Below are positions 52,606-61,649 of a stretch of 64,000 nucleotides of DNA, in pieces (position 1 is the stretch's first letter; every line of letters begins with the position of its first letter). The notes under the pieces are model-generated. The model saw only the letters and a program-made list of their open reading frames with translations, searched no databases and was not told where the DNA came from. Origin of the DNA: Mesorhizobium_K sp040049215. GTDB taxonomy: Bacteria; Pseudomonadota; Alphaproteobacteria; Rhizobiales; Rhizobiaceae. The stretch is taken from NCBI RefSeq assembly GCF_040049215.1, contig NZ_JBDZDN010000002.1, positions 248,001 through 312,000 of the forward strand. Direction: 5' to 3'. The position numbers and the translations under genes are program-made.

Positions 52606-53301
52606 TCAGATAATCTTCCCCGTCCAGTCGACTATCTCGACCGCCGCCTGCCCGAAGGCGGCGTCGAGCGCGCCGACATAGGCGTCGTTGCCCTCTCCGG
52701 TGACCGGCGCCGTGGCGGTGAAGACCTTTTCAGCGCGCACCGTGCCGTTGCGGTCATTGAGCAGCCGCACGAACAGCTCGACATCGGCGCGCGCGCCGCC
52801 ATCCACGCGCACTTCGAAGGCGCGGATCTCCACAATGACCTGATAGTCGATGGCGAGCCCCTCGCCGGGCTTGCCGACACCCTTGAATTCGCCTGAGCGT
52901 TGGAACGTCTCGGCGAGCCGTGCCTGGACGACCTTGGGCAGCCGGTCGGCCCATTGCGCGCCCTTGAGGTACTGGATATTGCCCGGCGCCGTCGAGATCA
53001 CGATGTTCTGGCCATCGAGCGCCTTGAGCGCCGAAGGCTCCGCGATCAGGATTTGCCGGTAGCTGCGCCCCCTGCCGTCGCCCGCGGCGGGCGCAGTCAG
53101 TTCGTAGGTGTCGAGCGGCTTCGATCCGGCGCCCAGCAGCGCACAGCCCGAGAGCAGGATCGAAAGGGTCACGGCCCCCGATATCAGCGCGACTGATCTC
53201 AAAATTCGTCCCCGCAAAGACGCCGCCTCGAAGCCGGCGATCTCTCTCCCGATTTCTTGCGGACCCCGGCCGCCAATGTCAACGCCGGATGCGGCCGTCA
53301 T
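52606..53301 (-). CDS. ABC-type transport auxiliary lipoprotein (Mla/Mce system)
   Basis: Product of 231 residues if started at ATG 53301, overlapping the mlaD-like stop by 23 bases. A lipobox ILLSGC near residue 52 marks it as a lipoprotein; the ABC_trans_aux domain follows with LDTYELTAPA, QILIAEPSALKALDGQNIVI and ALDAAFGQAAVEIVDW. These proteins partner the MCE transporter on the outer-membrane side. The N-terminal 33 residues before the signal are unusual; a TTG further inside could be the true start. It is last in the mla operon. Confidence 0.85.
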   Translation of the reverse strand: MTAASGVDIGGRGPQEIGREIAGFEAASLRGRILRSVALISGAVTLSILLSGCALLGAGSKPLDTYELTAPAAGDGRGRSYRQILIAEPSALKALDGQNIVISTAPGNIQYLKGAQWADRLPKVVQARLAETFQRSGEFKGVGKPGEGLAIDYQVIVEIRAFEVRVDGGARADVELFVRLLNDRNGTVRAEKVFTATAPVTGEGNDAYVGALDAAFGQAAVEIVDWTGKII

Positions 53302-54652
53302 ACTGGCGCACCGTCCCGTCTCCACCCGTGATGATGCGCTGGGGATTGCGCTCCAGGTCGCTGACGGCCTGCTCGATCCGGTTGATCGACCGGCGGCTGT
53401 CGCGCACCAGCGCCTCGACATCGCGCAGCCCTTGCCCGGAGAATCGGCCCAGCCCATCCATGATCGTTCCCAGCCGCGAGTTCAGCGTATCGGCGACCTG
53501 CTTGAACGATTTCAGCGTCTCGCTGGCGTCGGCCATCACGCCTTCCGCCTCGCCGGAACCGAGCAGCTTGTCGACCTTGACCAATATGCCGTCGACACGC
53601 GTCGAGGCGGCGTTCAGCCTGCCGGAAATCTCCTTGGCGTCGCTGATGACCTTGTCTATGTCCTCGGCGCGCGGGCTGAGCTTGCCCGTAAACGCCGCTA
53701 TGTCGGCCGCTGCCTTGTCGGCGCTGGCGCTTGCCTTCGATATGTTCGATAGCGCGACGCGCACGGTTTCCGTATCGACGCCTTCCAGCACGCCGTCGAC
53801 CTTCGACAGCGTCTGTTCCGCCTTCTGCGCGAAATCGTTGATCGACGAGACCGCCTTGTCGACGCCGCCAACGATCTCGTCGAAGCGCGTGCTCTGCTCC
53901 TTCAGGCTGTTGGTGAACGTCTCGACATTGCCGACGATGTTCTCGATCTTCTGGCGGTCGACCGAGTTGAGCAGTTCCTCCGCCGCCTTCAGCGTGCCGT
54001 CGAGTTTGCCGGAGACGCCGGCGAGTTCCTCCGAAAGCGCCGACACGCTCGACAGGAACTTGTCGATGCCGTCGGCGTTCGCGGCCAGCGCATCGGAGAA
54101 CTTCTTCGCGTTCTCGGCCGTCTGCGTCAGCGGCCCGCGCACGTCCTGGGTGAACCCCTCGAGTTGCGACAGCACCTTGTCGGCCCGGGTGAAGATGTTC
54201 TGCGCCGTCTGCAGCAGGTTGGTCACCGCCGATGGGTTGGCGGTGATCTCCGCCACGAGCCCGTCCCGCTCGGCCTCGTCGAGCAGGTTCGGTTCGTTGA
54301 GGTCGGCGCCCTTCATTTCGATGTTCGACTGCCCAGTCAGGCCGGCAATGCCGATATCGGCCTGCGTCGACTTGGTGATCGGCGTCAGACGGTCGATTTC
54401 GGCGTCGGCGATCGCCACCGTCGGGTTGAGCACGTCGATGTAGACGCGCTTGACGTCGCCGACCCTGACGCCGTTGAAAAGCACGGCGCTGCCGCGGCCG
54501 AGCCCGGACGCGGAGCCCGGAATGCGGATGCGCAAGGCGGCGGTTTCGCCACGGTCGCCGATTGCCGCCGCCCAATAGACGAACGCGAACGCCGCCACGA
54601 TCGCGACCAGCGTGAAGATGCCGACGATGACGTAGTTGGCTCTGGTTTCCAT
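53279..54652 (-). CDS. mlaD: MCE-domain periplasmic substrate-binding protein (MlaD-like)
   Basis: Product of 457 residues. An N-terminal membrane anchor (about 8-28, IVGIFTLVAIVAAFAFVYW) is followed by one MCE domain (about 38-115, with GSAVLFNGVRVGDVKRVYID) and a long helical, coiled-coil C-terminus with repeated VSALSEELAGVSGKLDGTL-type segments. It binds phospholipid and spans the periplasm. It is much longer than E. coli MlaD (183 residues) because of the helical tail, as is usual in rhizobia. It lies between the ATPase and lipoprotein genes. Confidence 0.92.
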   Translation of the reverse strand: METRANYVIVGIFTLVAIVAAFAFVYWAAAIGDRGETAALRIRIPGSASGLGRGSAVLFNGVRVGDVKRVYIDVLNPTVAIADAEIDRLTPITKSTQADIGIAGLTGQSNIEMKGADLNEPNLLDEAERDGLVAEITANPSAVTNLLQTAQNIFTRADKVLSQLEGFTQDVRGPLTQTAENAKKFSDALAANADGIDKFLSSVSALSEELAGVSGKLDGTLKAAEELLNSVDRQKIENIVGNVETFTNSLKEQSTRFDEIVGGVDKAVSSINDFAQKAEQTLSKVDGVLEGVDTETVRVALSNISKASASADKAAADIAAFTGKLSPRAEDIDKVISDAKEISGRLNAASTRVDGILVKVDKLLGSGEAEGVMADASETLKSFKQVADTLNSRLGTIMDGLGRFSGQGLRDVEALVRDSRRSINRIEQAVSDLERNPQRIITGGDGTVRQYDGRIRR

Positions 54653-54671
54653 TCCGCCTTATAGCTCCGCC

Positions 54672-55496
54672 CTACGCGCGCGCGGCAAGATCGAGCTGGC
54701 GCGCCCGCTTGCCCCTGAAATAGGATTTCACCCAAGGCTCCTCGCTGGCGAGCATGTCCTCGATGGTGCCCTCGACCAGCACCTTCTTGTTGCCGAGCAC
54801 GGCAACGCGGTCGCAGGTCGAAAACAGGCTGTCGAGGTCGTGCGTGACCATGTAGACGGTGAGACCCATCGTGTCTCGCAGCTTGACCACGAGTTCGTCG
54901 AACTCCGAAGCACTGATCGGATCGAGACCGGACGTCGGCTCGTCAAGGAACACGATCTCGGGATCGAGCGCCAGCGCCCGCGCCAGGGCGGCGCGCTTGA
55001 TCATTCCGCCGGAAAGCTCGCTTGGATATTTTAGCGCGGCGTCGGGCGGTAGCCCGACGAGTTCGACCTTCAACTGCGCCAGTTCGTTCATCAGCGCCTG
55101 CGGCAGATCGAGATATTCGCGCATCGGCACCTGGATGTTCTCCAGGACCGTCAGCGCCGAGAACAGCGCTCCGTGCTGGAACAGCACGCCGACGCGCATG
55201 TCGAGCGTGAGCCGTTCGGCCTCGCTCGCCTTGTCGAGGTCGACGCCAAACAGCATGATCGTGCCCGACCGCTTCTTGGTAAGTCCGAGCACGGTGCGCA
55301 GCAGGACCGACTTGCCCGCGCCGGAGGCGCCGACGAAGCCGAGGATCTCGCCCTGCCTGACTTCGAGCGACAGGTGGTCGAGCACGACATTGTCGCCGAA
55401 GGCCACCGTGACGTCCCGCACCGAAAGCACGATACCGCCGCCCGCGCCTGCCGGCTGGTCTTTGCGCATTTCGATGGTTGCCGCTTCTGTCATCAT
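54672..55496 (-). CDS. mlaF: Mla-type ABC transporter ATPase
   Basis: Product of 274 residues from ATG 55496, eight bases after the mlaE stop. Walker A GASGAGKSV, signature SGGMIKRAALARALA, Walker B EIVFLDEPTSGLDP and switch MVTHDL are all present. It energises retrograde or anterograde phospholipid transport by the MlaE permease. The gene order mlaE-mlaF-mlaD-lipoprotein is intact. Confidence 0.95.
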   Translation of the reverse strand: MMTEAATIEMRKDQPAGAGGGIVLSVRDVTVAFGDNVVLDHLSLEVRQGEILGFVGASGAGKSVLLRTVLGLTKKRSGTIMLFGVDLDKASEAERLTLDMRVGVLFQHGALFSALTVLENIQVPMREYLDLPQALMNELAQLKVELVGLPPDAALKYPSELSGGMIKRAALARALALDPEIVFLDEPTSGLDPISASEFDELVVKLRDTMGLTVYMVTHDLDSLFSTCDRVAVLGNKKVLVEGTIEDMLASEEPWVKSYFRGKRARQLDLAARA

Positions 55497-55504
55497 GCCA
55501 CAGC

Positions 55505-56692
55505 CTAGAAGTCGATTGCCGCGTAAAATACGGCGAAGGCCCCGTCGAGGATGATCACCACGAAGATCGACTTCACCACCGAGGCCGTAACGTGCTTGCC
55601 GAGCGATTCGGCGCTGCCGCCGACTTTCAGACCTTCCACCGCGCCGATGATGCCGATGATGAGCGCCATGAACGGAGCCTTGATCAGCCCGGCGAAGATC
55701 GTGGAAGTGTCGATCGCTATCCGCAACCGGTCGATGAATTGGATCGGCGCTATGTCCGAGTACAACCATGAAACGAGAATACCGCCGCCGAGCGCGGCGA
55801 AGTTGGCCAATATGGACAGGCAGGGCAGCGCGACCACCAGCGCGACGAGCCGCGGAAACACCAGCACCCCAACCGGGTTGAGCCCGATCACGGTGAGCGC
55901 GTCGACTTCCTCGCGCATCTTCATCGAGCCGATCTCGGCCGTGATGGCGCTGCCGGAGCGGCCGGCGATCATGATCGCCGTCATCAGCACGCCGAGTTCG
56001 CGCAGCACCAGGATGCCGACGAGGTCGACGACGAAGATGTCCGCGCCGAAATAGGAGAGCTGGTATGCACCCTGCTGCGCGATGATCGCGCCGACGATTG
56101 CCGACATCAGCACCACGACGGGAATGGCTCCGACGCCCATCCGGTCGATCTGGCTGAAGATCGCCGCCATGTTGATGCCGTGGCCGCGCCCGAGCTTCAT
56201 CTGGCCGCCCCGTATGGTGGCGCCGAGTATGTTCATCGCTGCCAGGAAATCGTTGCGCATCTCGTAGACGCGTTCGCCGAGCGCCATCAGAATGAGGATG
56301 ATGAAACCCGGCCGCTTCCCGGGCCCGCCGCCGTCCCTCCGCCGCGCGGCGTCTCCCACGGCGTCGAGAAGAATCCGCGAGACTTCGGTGTCGCCTTCGA
56401 CGCGCGTCTCGATGCCCTTGGCGCGCGCCGTCGAGACGAGGCGCTCGATCAGCCAGGCGCCCGCCGTGTCCATTCTGCCCACACCCGAAATGTCGACGAC
56501 CAGCGACTGGAAGCCGTTGCGCGCCGGTATGGCCCGCATCGCCTTGTCGACGGCTGCCACCCGGCGTGTCGTCCAGTTGCCGGCAAGCCGGCAGGTCAGC
56601 ACGCTGCCCTCCTCGCGCGTTTCCACGCGCGGATCCAGGTTCGGTGGCTGGCCGCCGCCCTTGCCTGCTTCCCGTTGGGCGTTGATCTGCAT
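55505..56692 (-). CDS. mlaE: MlaE permease with N-terminal STAS domain
   Basis: Product of 395 residues. An N-terminal STAS domain (about 28-125, VLTCRLAGNW, VVDISGVGRMDTAGAWL) is fused to a MlaE permease (about 130-395) with the signature AIMIAGRSGSAITAEIGSM, MKMREEVDALTVIGLNP and VVALPCLSILANFAAL. In enterobacteria the STAS protein is a separate gene (mlaB); here it is fused, as in other alphaproteobacteria. It is first in the mla operon and divergent from the dipeptide epimerase (78 bp). Confidence 0.94.
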   Translation of the reverse strand: MQINAQREAGKGGGQPPNLDPRVETREEGSVLTCRLAGNWTTRRVAAVDKAMRAIPARNGFQSLVVDISGVGRMDTAGAWLIERLVSTARAKGIETRVEGDTEVSRILLDAVGDAARRRDGGGPGKRPGFIILILMALGERVYEMRNDFLAAMNILGATIRGGQMKLGRGHGINMAAIFSQIDRMGVGAIPVVVLMSAIVGAIIAQQGAYQLSYFGADIFVVDLVGILVLRELGVLMTAIMIAGRSGSAITAEIGSMKMREEVDALTVIGLNPVGVLVFPRLVALVVALPCLSILANFAALGGGILVSWLYSDIAPIQFIDRLRIAIDTSTIFAGLIKAPFMALIIGIIGAVEGLKVGGSAESLGKHVTASVVKSIFVVIILDGAFAVFYAAIDF

Positions 56693-56770
56693 GATGAATC
56701 GTCTTAACCGGTCGCGCCACCGCTGTCACTTTGACAGCCACGCCATCGGGCGTCTCCGGAGCAGATATAC

Positions 56771-57754
56771 ATGAACCGTGTCCTTTCGGTTGCCGAGGAA
56801 CGTTTTCCTATCGCGGGAACCTTCACCATCTCCCGGGGGTCGAAGACGGAGGCCGAGATCATCACCTGCACCATTGCGCAGGGCGAGAACTCCGGGCGCG
56901 GCGAATGCGTTCCCTACAAACGCTACGGAGAGACCATGGAGAGCGTGCGCCGCCAGATCGAGGCGGCGTCGGCTGCGGTTTCCGCCGGAATCGGCCGCGA
57001 CGCGCTGCTTGAGGTGATGAAACCCGGCGCGGCGCGCAACGCCGTCGACTGCGCCCTTTGGGACCTGGAGGCCAAGGTCAGCGGCGTCCGCGTCGCCGAA
57101 CGGCTCGGCGCCGGCACGCCGACACCCCTCGAAACGGCGTTCACGCTCTCCCTGGCGTCGCCTGACGCCATGGCGGCCCAGGCGTGCGAAAACGCTGCGC
57201 GGCCGCTGCTGAAGGTGAAGATCGGCGGTGAGGGCGACATCGCCCGCATTCGCGCCGTGCGAGAAGCAGCGCCGGCAAGCCGGCTGATCCTCGACGCCAA
57301 TGAGGGCTGGACCGACGACAACATCCGCGAAAACCTCGCCGTCGCGGCGCAGCTTGGCGTCGCGCTGGTCGAACAGCCTCTGCCCGCCGGCAAGGATGCG
57401 ATCCTCGCAAGCATTGCGCACCCCGTACCGGTCTGCGCCGACGAAAGCGTCCACGACGTCGACGGGCTCGAGGCGCTGGTCGGGCTTTATGACGCCATCA
57501 ACATCAAGCTCGACAAGACGGGAGGGTTGACCGCCGCGCTCCTCCTGCATGAGCGCGCCCGCGAACTCGGCTTCAGCATTATGGTCGGCTGCATGGTGGG
57601 CACGTCGCTGGCCATGGCGCCGGCGGTGCTGCTTGCCCAGGGCGCCGACTTCGTCGACCTCGACGGTCCCCTGCTCCTGGCGCGCGACCGCACGCCGGGA
57701 CTTACCTACCGCGGCTCACTGGTCTGGCCGCCCGAGCCGGAGCTCTGGGGCTGA
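56771..57754 (+). CDS. Dipeptide epimerase (L-Ala-D/L-Glu type)
   Basis: Product of 327 residues of the enolase superfamily. KVKIGG carries the KxK base pair, LILDANEGW the first metal Asp, ALVEQPLP the Glu, VCADESVHD the third metal Asp, and NIKLDKTGGL the second lysine. The family epimerises L-Ala-D-Glu from peptidoglycan to L-Ala-L-Glu, allowing murein recycling. It starts at ATG 56771 (MNRVLSVAEERF). The 3' end overlaps the convergent MFS gene by 53 bp. Confidence 0.92.
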   Translation: MNRVLSVAEERFPIAGTFTISRGSKTEAEIITCTIAQGENSGRGECVPYKRYGETMESVRRQIEAASAAVSAGIGRDALLEVMKPGAARNAVDCALWDLEAKVSGVRVAERLGAGTPTPLETAFTLSLASPDAMAAQACENAARPLLKVKIGGEGDIARIRAVREAAPASRLILDANEGWTDDNIRENLAVAAQLGVALVEQPLPAGKDAILASIAHPVPVCADESVHDVDGLEALVGLYDAINIKLDKTGGLTAALLLHERARELGFSIMVGCMVGTSLAMAPAVLLAQGADFVDLDGPLLLARDRTPGLTYRGSLVWPPEPELWG

Positions 57755-58934
57755 AGGCCGCCGCCGCGATGAAACCCAGCCCGATCAGCGCAACCACCGC
57801 CATCACGTAAAAGCCGGTCGTGCCCAGCCGTTCGTAGAGCGGCCCCGACAGCAGCGTCACCGCCGCCATCGAGAAACCCGTCGAGAAGAAGGCCACGCCT
57901 TGCGCGGCGCCCGTGCGCTCTTCCGGCATCGTCTCGCCGATCATCTTCTGCAATCCGATGAGCAGCAGGCCGGTGGACAGCGCGTGCAGGCTCTGCACCG
58001 CGAAGAAGCCAGGCACGCCGAGGCCGAGCGGCTCGATCAGGGGATAGGCGATCCATCGAAGGATCGCGGCTCCCCCGGCGATTGACAGCACGGCGCTCGC
58101 GGAGATCGACCCGAACAGCCTGTTGAAGACGAGGAATATCAGGACCTCCGCCGTCACCGCCCAGGCCCACAGCAGGCCTATCTCCGTGTCGCTGATGCCG
58201 ATCCCCTTCCAGTAGATCGACACGAAGCCGAACATGAAGCCGTGGCTGGCGTTGATGATTCCGACGCCGACCACGAACAGGAGAAAATAGGCGCTGAACA
58301 GCTTCGGCGCCTTCTGCAGCTCCATGGCCGAAAGCGGAGACGCGCGGCGCGGTCTGCCGAGCCGCGGCGTCAAGAGGGCAGCGGCGAGCGCCAGGAAAAG
58401 CCCGCCCGAAATCATGGCGGGGACAGCATCGGCGCTGGTCGCGGCAAGCACCATGCCCCCCACGAGGCTGCCTGCCAGGAACATGAGCGAGCCCCAGATG
58501 CGCATCCTGGGATAGCTGGAGCCGAACCGCCTGACTCCGGAAAGCGCAAGCGAATCCGCCACCAGCGACTGGGGCGTCCAGAACACGGTGAGCAGAAGCG
58601 ATACGGCGAGCACGCCGGCATAGGTCGGCGGTAGGAAATAGCCGAGCGAGGCGACGACCGCCACGGCCGCGACGGCAATCAGCACGTTCGCCCGATCCTT
58701 TGCCCGGTCGGCCAGGGCCGTGATGACCGGCGCTGTGACCACGCGCAGGAACATCGGCGCGGCCAGTATGATGCCGATCTGCTCGGCATTGAACCCCTTG
58801 CCTTCCAGCCAGAGCGGGAAATAGGGCAAATGGATGCCGAGCGGCATGAAGATGGCGGCAAAAATCAGGGACAGGCGAAGGTCGAAGTGGCTGGGCTTGA
58901 CGAGCTGGTCGGGCTGGAGAGGCGGCAGTGACAT
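57702..58934 (-). CDS. MFS transporter (HcaT/MFS_1-like)
   Basis: Product of 410 residues from ATG 58934 (MSLPPLQPDQ) with 12 helices. The opening IFAAIFMPLGIHLPYFPLWL is typical of the MFS_1-like/3-phenylpropionate transporter family, followed by LADRAKDRANVL. The substrate is unknown. It runs 53 bp into the 3' end of the dipeptide epimerase on the opposite strand, an unusually deep convergent overlap. An upstream 40-codon extension has no ribosome-binding site. Confidence 0.88.
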   Translation of the reverse strand: MSLPPLQPDQLVKPSHFDLRLSLIFAAIFMPLGIHLPYFPLWLEGKGFNAEQIGIILAAPMFLRVVTAPVITALADRAKDRANVLIAVAAVAVVASLGYFLPPTYAGVLAVSLLLTVFWTPQSLVADSLALSGVRRFGSSYPRMRIWGSLMFLAGSLVGGMVLAATSADAVPAMISGGLFLALAAALLTPRLGRPRRASPLSAMELQKAPKLFSAYFLLFVVGVGIINASHGFMFGFVSIYWKGIGISDTEIGLLWAWAVTAEVLIFLVFNRLFGSISASAVLSIAGGAAILRWIAYPLIEPLGLGVPGFFAVQSLHALSTGLLLIGLQKMIGETMPEERTGAAQGVAFFSTGFSMAAVTLLSGPLYERLGTTGFYVMAVVALIGLGFIAAAAFSPRAPARAARPVSRGR

Positions 58935-59179
58935 GAAGGGGGAAAGGTCCGGCTTGCGCTGCTCGGGTCGGGTCGCCGAGTATCGCGAGCCAATATCACG
59001 CAAGCGGGGGCTGCGAAACCTGCTGGCCCAATCGATGCGGCCGGCGGAACGCATGCAGCGCCGAGGATGCCGAGCTTCGAGGCATGCCGTTCCGGCTGGC
59101 TCTGGCGTCTAGGCGTTACCGAATCCGGATTCGAGCGGTGCGTTGCCGCGGGCATGCATCTGGACATCTCGCGCTGCTT

Positions 59180-60016
59180 TCACGCGGCCTCGACCGCGCG
59201 TCCGTCGATCAGCCGCCCGTCGATGAGGACAGGCACGAAACTCTCCGGAAGTGATGGGGTTTCGGCATGCACATGAGGCCAATGCACGATTTCCATCCTG
59301 CCGTCGAAATGCTCGACAACCGCCGTGCAGCTTTCGACCCAGTCGCCGGTGTTGATGTAGCGTACATCGCCGAAGGTTTCGATGGCCGCGTGATGGATAT
59401 GGCCGCAGATCACGCCGTCCACTTCGGCCCGGCGCGCCTCGTCGGTCAGGATGTCCTGGAACGCGCCGATGAAGTTCACGGCCTGTTTCACTGTTGTCTT
59501 TGCCCACGACGAAAACGACCAGTAAGGCAGGCCGAACAGCCTGCGCAGCCGCGCGATCAGGCGGTTGGTGAGCATGGCGAAGTCGTATGCCCTGTCGCCG
59601 AGATAGGCGAGCCAGCGGACGTTCATCACCACCGTGTCGAACTGGTCGCCGTGGATGATCAGGAAGCGCTTGCCGTCCGCCGCGACGTGGACCGCGCGGT
59701 CGGCTACGACGATGCCGCCGAAATGCACGCCCTGAAACATGCGCAGGAATTCGTCGTGGTTGCCGGCGATATAGGTGATGTTGGTGCCTTTGCGGGCCTG
59801 GCGCAGCAGTTTCTGCACCACGTCGTTGTGACTCTGCGGCCAATGCCAGGAGCGCCTGAGCCGCCAGCCGTCGACGATGTCGCCGACGAGATAGATCGTC
59901 TCCGCCTCGTGATGCCTGAGGAAGTCGATCAGGAAATCGGCCTTCGCCGCCCGTGAGCCGAGGTGGACGTCGGAGATGAACAAGGTGCGGAACTGTTTTG
60001 TTGCTGCGCCCGGCAT
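59180..60016 (-). CDS. UDP-2,3-diacylglucosamine diphosphatase-like metallophosphoesterase
   Basis: Product of 278 residues from ATG 60016 after GGAAG. The calcineurin-like phosphoesterase has TLFISDVHLGSRAA, YLVGDIVDGWRL, ITYIAGNHDEFLR, LIIHGDQFD and ICGHIHHA. It resembles LpxH-type enzymes (UDP-2,3-diacylglucosamine pyrophosphatase of lipid A synthesis), although many alphaproteobacteria use LpxI instead, so lipid A or another UDP-sugar may be the substrate. Confidence 0.85.
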   Translation of the reverse strand: MPGAATKQFRTLFISDVHLGSRAAKADFLIDFLRHHEAETIYLVGDIVDGWRLRRSWHWPQSHNDVVQKLLRQARKGTNITYIAGNHDEFLRMFQGVHFGGIVVADRAVHVAADGKRFLIIHGDQFDTVVMNVRWLAYLGDRAYDFAMLTNRLIARLRRLFGLPYWSFSSWAKTTVKQAVNFIGAFQDILTDEARRAEVDGVICGHIHHAAIETFGDVRYINTGDWVESCTAVVEHFDGRMEIVHWPHVHAETPSLPESFVPVLIDGRLIDGRAVEAA

Positions 60017-60682
60017 CGTCTTCCAGAACCGTTGCGTTTGCACGAGCCTATGCCCCGATTCATGCAACAGGCGTGTGACACGGGTCCCGCTTCACCCGAA
60101 CTGCGCGCTCTATCCCTGGCCCTGCCCGCTCGGCGGCGCCGTATTCGATGTCGAATGGCTACGATTGCGGCAAATCGCAGGGGTGCAGCCGGGAATATCC
60201 CACAGCGCGTGGATATACATCTCGGCCAACCCGTTGATTTCCTTTGACTGCGAAAAATAATCGGGCCTGTTCATTCACGCCGATTCCGCTTGAGCGATAC
60301 TTGCGCCATCGCCCTCGCGGGAACACGGGTCATGAACCGGATGAGCGTGGAGGGGACGGCGCCGGATCGGTCGCGCTACGGTGGCGCGGCTGGGTGATGA
60401 GCCCTGAGGTCCGGGCCCTGACCGAGGTCGCGCGGTGATAAAATTCGCTGCGTCCCCTCCAGGTAGGGCAAGCACGCCGGCGGGGCGCGGGAGACCGTGC
60501 CACGTACTAACAATTGAGAGGCTCGGTCCCGTGCCCCGCTTCCCACCCATCAAACAAAGGCCAGATGCGAAAGCAGGCGTGGCAACGGTGAAACGCGCTT
60601 TGCGCTGGCCCAACCGGCCTCGGGTTGCGGTCCCAGCCATCCCCACGCTAGCCTCCCCACTCAGGAAAACAGGAGAACGGTC
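60017..60682. other. 666-bp gap with two large stem-loops
   Basis: The longest gene-free stretch of the window. Short open frames here are arginine-rich and look like out-of-frame readings. Two strong structures occur on the plus strand: an 11-bp perfect long-range stem (60348-60358 with 60451-60461) enclosing 92 bases, and an imperfect stem of about 17 paired bases (60481-60501 with 60520-60538). It also holds the leader and ribosome-binding site (AGGAGAAC) of the downstream SDR. A weak promoter candidate is TTGATT-18-TAATCG (60234-60263). Confidence 0.5.
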
Positions 60683-61462
60683 ATGGATCTGGGCATTCGC
60701 GGCAAGAAGGCCATCGTCTGCGCATCGAGCCGCGGCCTGGGCAAAGGCTGCGCCGTGGCGCTCGCCGAGGCCGGCTGCGACCTCGTCGTCAACGGCCGTG
60801 ACGCTGAAGTGCTCGCCCGCACCGCGGCCGGGATTCGCGATCGGTTCGGCGTCAGCGTTGTCGAAGTGCCGGGCGACGTGGCCGATCCCGCCATCCAGAA
60901 GAAGCTGCTCGCGGCAGCGCCGCAGGTTGACATTCTCGTCAACAACAATGGCGGCCCGCCCTACCGGCCGTTCAGCGAGCTGGACCGCGAAGCGATCCTT
61001 AAGGGTGTCACCAACAACATGGTCGCGCCGCTCGAACTCATTCAGGCCGTGATATCAGGCATGGCCGAGCGCAAATTCGGCCGCATCGTCAACATCACCT
61101 CGCTGTCCGTCTATATGCCCATTCCCGGCCTCGACCTTTCCTCGGGCGCTCGCGCCGGCCTGACCTCGTTCCTGGCCGGGGTCGCTCGCACGGTCATCGA
61201 CAAGAACGTGACCATCAACCAGATCCTGCCCGGCAAGCTCGACACCGACCGATTGCGCGGTCCCCACGAGCCAGGCTCGGTGGAGGACGCCGCCGCCGCA
61301 GCGAAGAGGAAGGCCGAGCAGGCCTCCACAATCCCGGCCAAGCGGCTCGGCACGCCCGAGGAGTTCGGGCAGGTCTGCGCCTTCCTGTGCTCGGTTCATG
61401 CGGGCTACCTCACCAGCCAGAACATCCGTGTCGACGGCGGCCTTTACGTCAGCGCCTTTTGA
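60683..61462 (+). CDS. SDR-family protein lacking the canonical YxxxK
   Basis: Product of 259 residues. The Rossmann fold is intact (AIVCASSRGLGKGCAVAL, VDILVNNNGGPP, RIVNITSLSV). At the usual Tyr-xxx-Lys position it reads S-S-G-A-R (Ser153, Arg157), and the C-terminal RVDGGLYVSAF resembles FabG-like SDRs. This belongs to an SDR branch with an LDLSxxARAGL block, often annotated as 3-oxoacyl-ACP reductase; the chemistry is uncertain. ATG 60683 follows AACAGGAGAACGGTC. Confidence 0.88.
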   Translation: MDLGIRGKKAIVCASSRGLGKGCAVALAEAGCDLVVNGRDAEVLARTAAGIRDRFGVSVVEVPGDVADPAIQKKLLAAAPQVDILVNNNGGPPYRPFSELDREAILKGVTNNMVAPLELIQAVISGMAERKFGRIVNITSLSVYMPIPGLDLSSGARAGLTSFLAGVARTVIDKNVTINQILPGKLDTDRLRGPHEPGSVEDAAAAAKRKAEQASTIPAKRLGTPEEFGQVCAFLCSVHAGYLTSQNIRVDGGLYVSAF

Positions 61463-61649
61463 ATCGCCACGTCAGCCACTTGACTCGATTTCGCAGCCGG
61501 TCGCGCCAACCAACTGGAATCGTCATGTTTTATCGGCCTCCGCCAATCACCGCTTTTTGCGGCCGCGAGCCTCGCAAATCCGGCCACGCATGATAGAACG
61601 CCTGACGCGCCACGCTTTGGCCAAAGGGATCGGACTGGGATCGGACGGG

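Noticed and set aside
59976..60260. A 94-codon plus-strand frame overlapping the phosphoesterase start
   Set aside because: It begins inside the opposite-strand gene, has no ribosome-binding site, and its composition looks random (Cys- and Arg-rich).
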